Source of the DNA: GWE2-42-39 sp942493345
GTDB lineage: Bacteria; Bacteroidota; Bacteroidia; Bacteroidales; Prolixibacteraceae
Direction of reading: 5' to 3'
DNA: 64,000 nt
NCBI GenBank assembly: GCA_942493345.1
Contig: OW818695.1
Coordinates: 3,224,001-3,288,000 of the forward strand
The position numbers were made by a program, and so were the translations under genes. The notes beneath the pieces were generated by a model. It worked only from the letters and a program-made list of their open reading frames with translations. It searched no databases and was not told the origin of the DNA. Positions 62,706-64,000 of the stretch are shown here, piece after piece; the stretch's first letter is position 1, and every line of letters begins with the position of its first letter.

Positions 62706-64000
62706 ATGGGAGCAGGAATCGTCAGAAGGATAATGGAAGTTTCGGCATTTGCAGCATTGCCGTTAGGAACGCTTGCAATATTTCCTTTACAATCGTGCAG
62801 TTCAGCCAAAACGCCGTTGGAAAAGCCCAATGTTATATTTGTCGTTTTTGACGATATGAACGATTATGGCATCAGCGGAATAGAGAAAGTAAAAACCCCG
62901 AACATCGATAAGCTGCGAAATTCATCGGTTACCTTTACAAAAGCATCTTGTTCGGCGCCACTTTGTATGCCTTCCAGAGCTTCGTTTTTTACAGGGGTGT
63001 ATCCTTTCCATTCCGGGGTGTATGCCAATGGCGGCGATCCATGGAATAATTCGGAAGTACTGAAACAAGCCGAAACATTACCTGAGTTGTTCCGAAGAAA
63101 CGGATATTATTCTTTTGGCCGGGGAAAAGTTTACCATGCAAAATTGGCGGAAGGAAGGATCGAACATAATTTCGATAACCGTCCTATTTATGAAGGAGGT
63201 TTCGGTCCATTCCCGGATGAAGCGCACCGGGTGCTTTCCAAAGAAGATATATTTCAAAGTTTCTGGGGAGTACAGGCCTTTCCCGATAGTTTATTTCCCG
63301 ATGTAATTAATACCGATGCGGTCATTAATTTTCTTGGTGAAAAACACGACAAACCGTTTTTTGTGACTTTGGGTTTATGGAGACCTCATACGCCTTTTAC
63401 TGCGCCCCAACGTTTTTTCGATATGTACGATCCCGAAAAAATTGAAATTCCAAAGGGATATCTTGCAAACGATCTGGATGATGTCCCTGAATTTGGCAGA
63501 AATTTGCTCGATGCTTTTGGCCGGTTTGAAGTAACCGGGGCAAATAACGAAGACCGCTGGAAGCATTTTATTCACGGATATTATGCCTGTACCTCTTTTG
63601 TCGACTGGAATCTCGGGCGACTGATGGATGCTGTTGACCAAAGCGGGTATGCTGAAAATACAATTATTGTTGTATTGTCTGACAATGGATTTCATATCGG
63701 GACAAAAAATCATTGGGAAAAGAATACGTTATGGGACGGATCGTCAATTGTCCCGTTAATTATCCGGATGCCTGGTTCGCCTGTCAATGGGAAAACTGTA
63801 GAAAGCCCGGTAGGGCTGATTGATCTTTATCCTACCATCGTGGATGTGTGCGGGTTGCAACCTCCGAAACAACAACTCGACGGAGTAAGCCTGCGGCCAT
63901 TTTTCGAGAAACCCGGTTATACCTGGAACCGCCCGTCGTTAACAAACCTTGGAGAAAACCTGATTTCGATCAGGAGTCAGAAATACCGCTATATCCAATA
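62706..64000 (+). CDS. Iduronate-2-sulfatase-like S1 sulfatase, lipoprotein, cut by the window end
   Basis: The frame is open from ATG 62706 through the end of the window, at least 431 codons. The start MGAGIVRRIMEVSAFAALP is followed by a lipobox-like FPLQSC (Cys31). FVVFDDMNDYGISG at 45-58 is the metal-binding motif. The FGly site is Cys87 in CMPSR, followed by ASFFTGVYPFHSGVY. LGLWRPHTPF, LSDNGFHIGTKNHWEKNTLW and LIDLYPTIVDVCGL strongly resemble the iduronate-2-sulfatase branch. This branch includes enzymes acting on 2-sulfated uronic acids, but also on other sugars. It is the only sulfatase in the window of this branch, and its C-terminus is missing only because the window ends. Confidence 0.9.
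   Translation, partial: MGAGIVRRIMEVSAFAALPLGTLAIFPLQSCSSAKTPLEKPNVIFVVFDDMNDYGISGIEKVKTPNIDKLRNSSVTFTKASCSAPLCMPSRASFFTGVYPFHSGVYANGGDPWNNSEVLKQAETLPELFRRNGYYSFGRGKVYHAKLAEGRIEHNFDNRPIYEGGFGPFPDEAHRVLSKEDIFQSFWGVQAFPDSLFPDVINTDAVINFLGEKHDKPFFVTLGLWRPHTPFTAPQRFFDMYDPEKIEIPKGYLANDLDDVPEFGRNLLDAFGRFEVTGANNEDRWKHFIHGYYACTSFVDWNLGRLMDAVDQSGYAENTIIVVLSDNGFHIGTKNHWEKNTLWDGSSIVPLIIRMPGSPVNGKTVESPVGLIDLYPTIVDVCGLQPPKQQLDGVSLRPFFEKPGYTWNRPSLTNLGENLISIRSQKYRYIQ

Noticed and set aside
1..64000. tRNA, rRNA, CRISPR arrays or transposase genes
   Set aside because: None was seen on either strand; no direct-repeat/spacer pattern and no transposase-like ORF is present.

Overview
This window is most likely from a Bacteroidota chromosome. 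The evidence is four SusC/SusD outer-membrane uptake pairs, a one-protein hybrid two-component regulator (HTCS), lipoproteins with acidic residues after the lipidated Cys, and promoter elements of the Bacteroidota TAnnTTTG type. The sulfatase load suggests a marine or gut glycan degrader in the Bacteroidales/Marinilabiliales range. That taxonomic guess is inference. Almost the whole window is one very large polysaccharide utilization locus (PUL) for a sulfated, branched glycan. Only the amino-acid permease at the left edge looks unrelated.

Layout. 160-1626 (-) is a cationic amino-acid permease. 1914-3293 (-) is a sulfatase, and 3442-7524 (-) is the HTCS that probably controls the locus. From 7.8 kb everything is on the + strand. 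7805-20705 is an enzyme block: a GH43-like protein, a sulfatase, a (alpha/alpha)-barrel protein, a GH127-like protein, a Tat-exported FAD oxidoreductase with a frameshift, a second GH43-like lipoprotein and a GH106 rhamnosidase. 20706-21300 is a graveyard of three gene fragments. 21468-32918 is import module 1: SusC-SusD-SusC-SusD, a SusE-position lipoprotein and a CBM9-like lipoprotein. 33112-49203 is a second enzyme block with five sulfatases, two copies of an unrecognised ~740-aa protein, a GH43, an Asp-box propeller and a clan-A-like TIM barrel. 49501-62605 is import module 2: SusC-SusD-SusC-SusD, a DUF1735-type lipoprotein and GH2. A further sulfatase starting at 62706 runs off the right edge.

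How it fits together. SusCD pairs and surface lipoproteins capture and import oligosaccharides. Eight Cys-type sulfatases (plus one fragment) remove sulfate esters, and exo-glycosidases (GH106, GH127-like, GH43, GH2) trim rhamnose, arabinose/xylose-like and beta-galactose/glucuronate-like residues. The HTCS senses an oligosaccharide in the periplasm and activates the operons. No sulfatase maturase, polysaccharide lyase or obvious endo-hydrolase is visible, so these must lie elsewhere or be among the unrecognised proteins. The substrate is not determined; ulvan-, rhamnogalactan-, carrageenan- or arabinogalactan-type sulfated glycans all remain possible.

The two most notable observations are as follows. 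First, a bipartite DNA element with strongly conserved sequence and spacing lies upstream of exactly three transcription units (first enzyme block, import module 1, import module 2); it is a candidate HTCS regulon operator. Second, several proteins that I cannot place in a family sit deep inside the PUL and look like candidate new carbohydrate-active enzymes.
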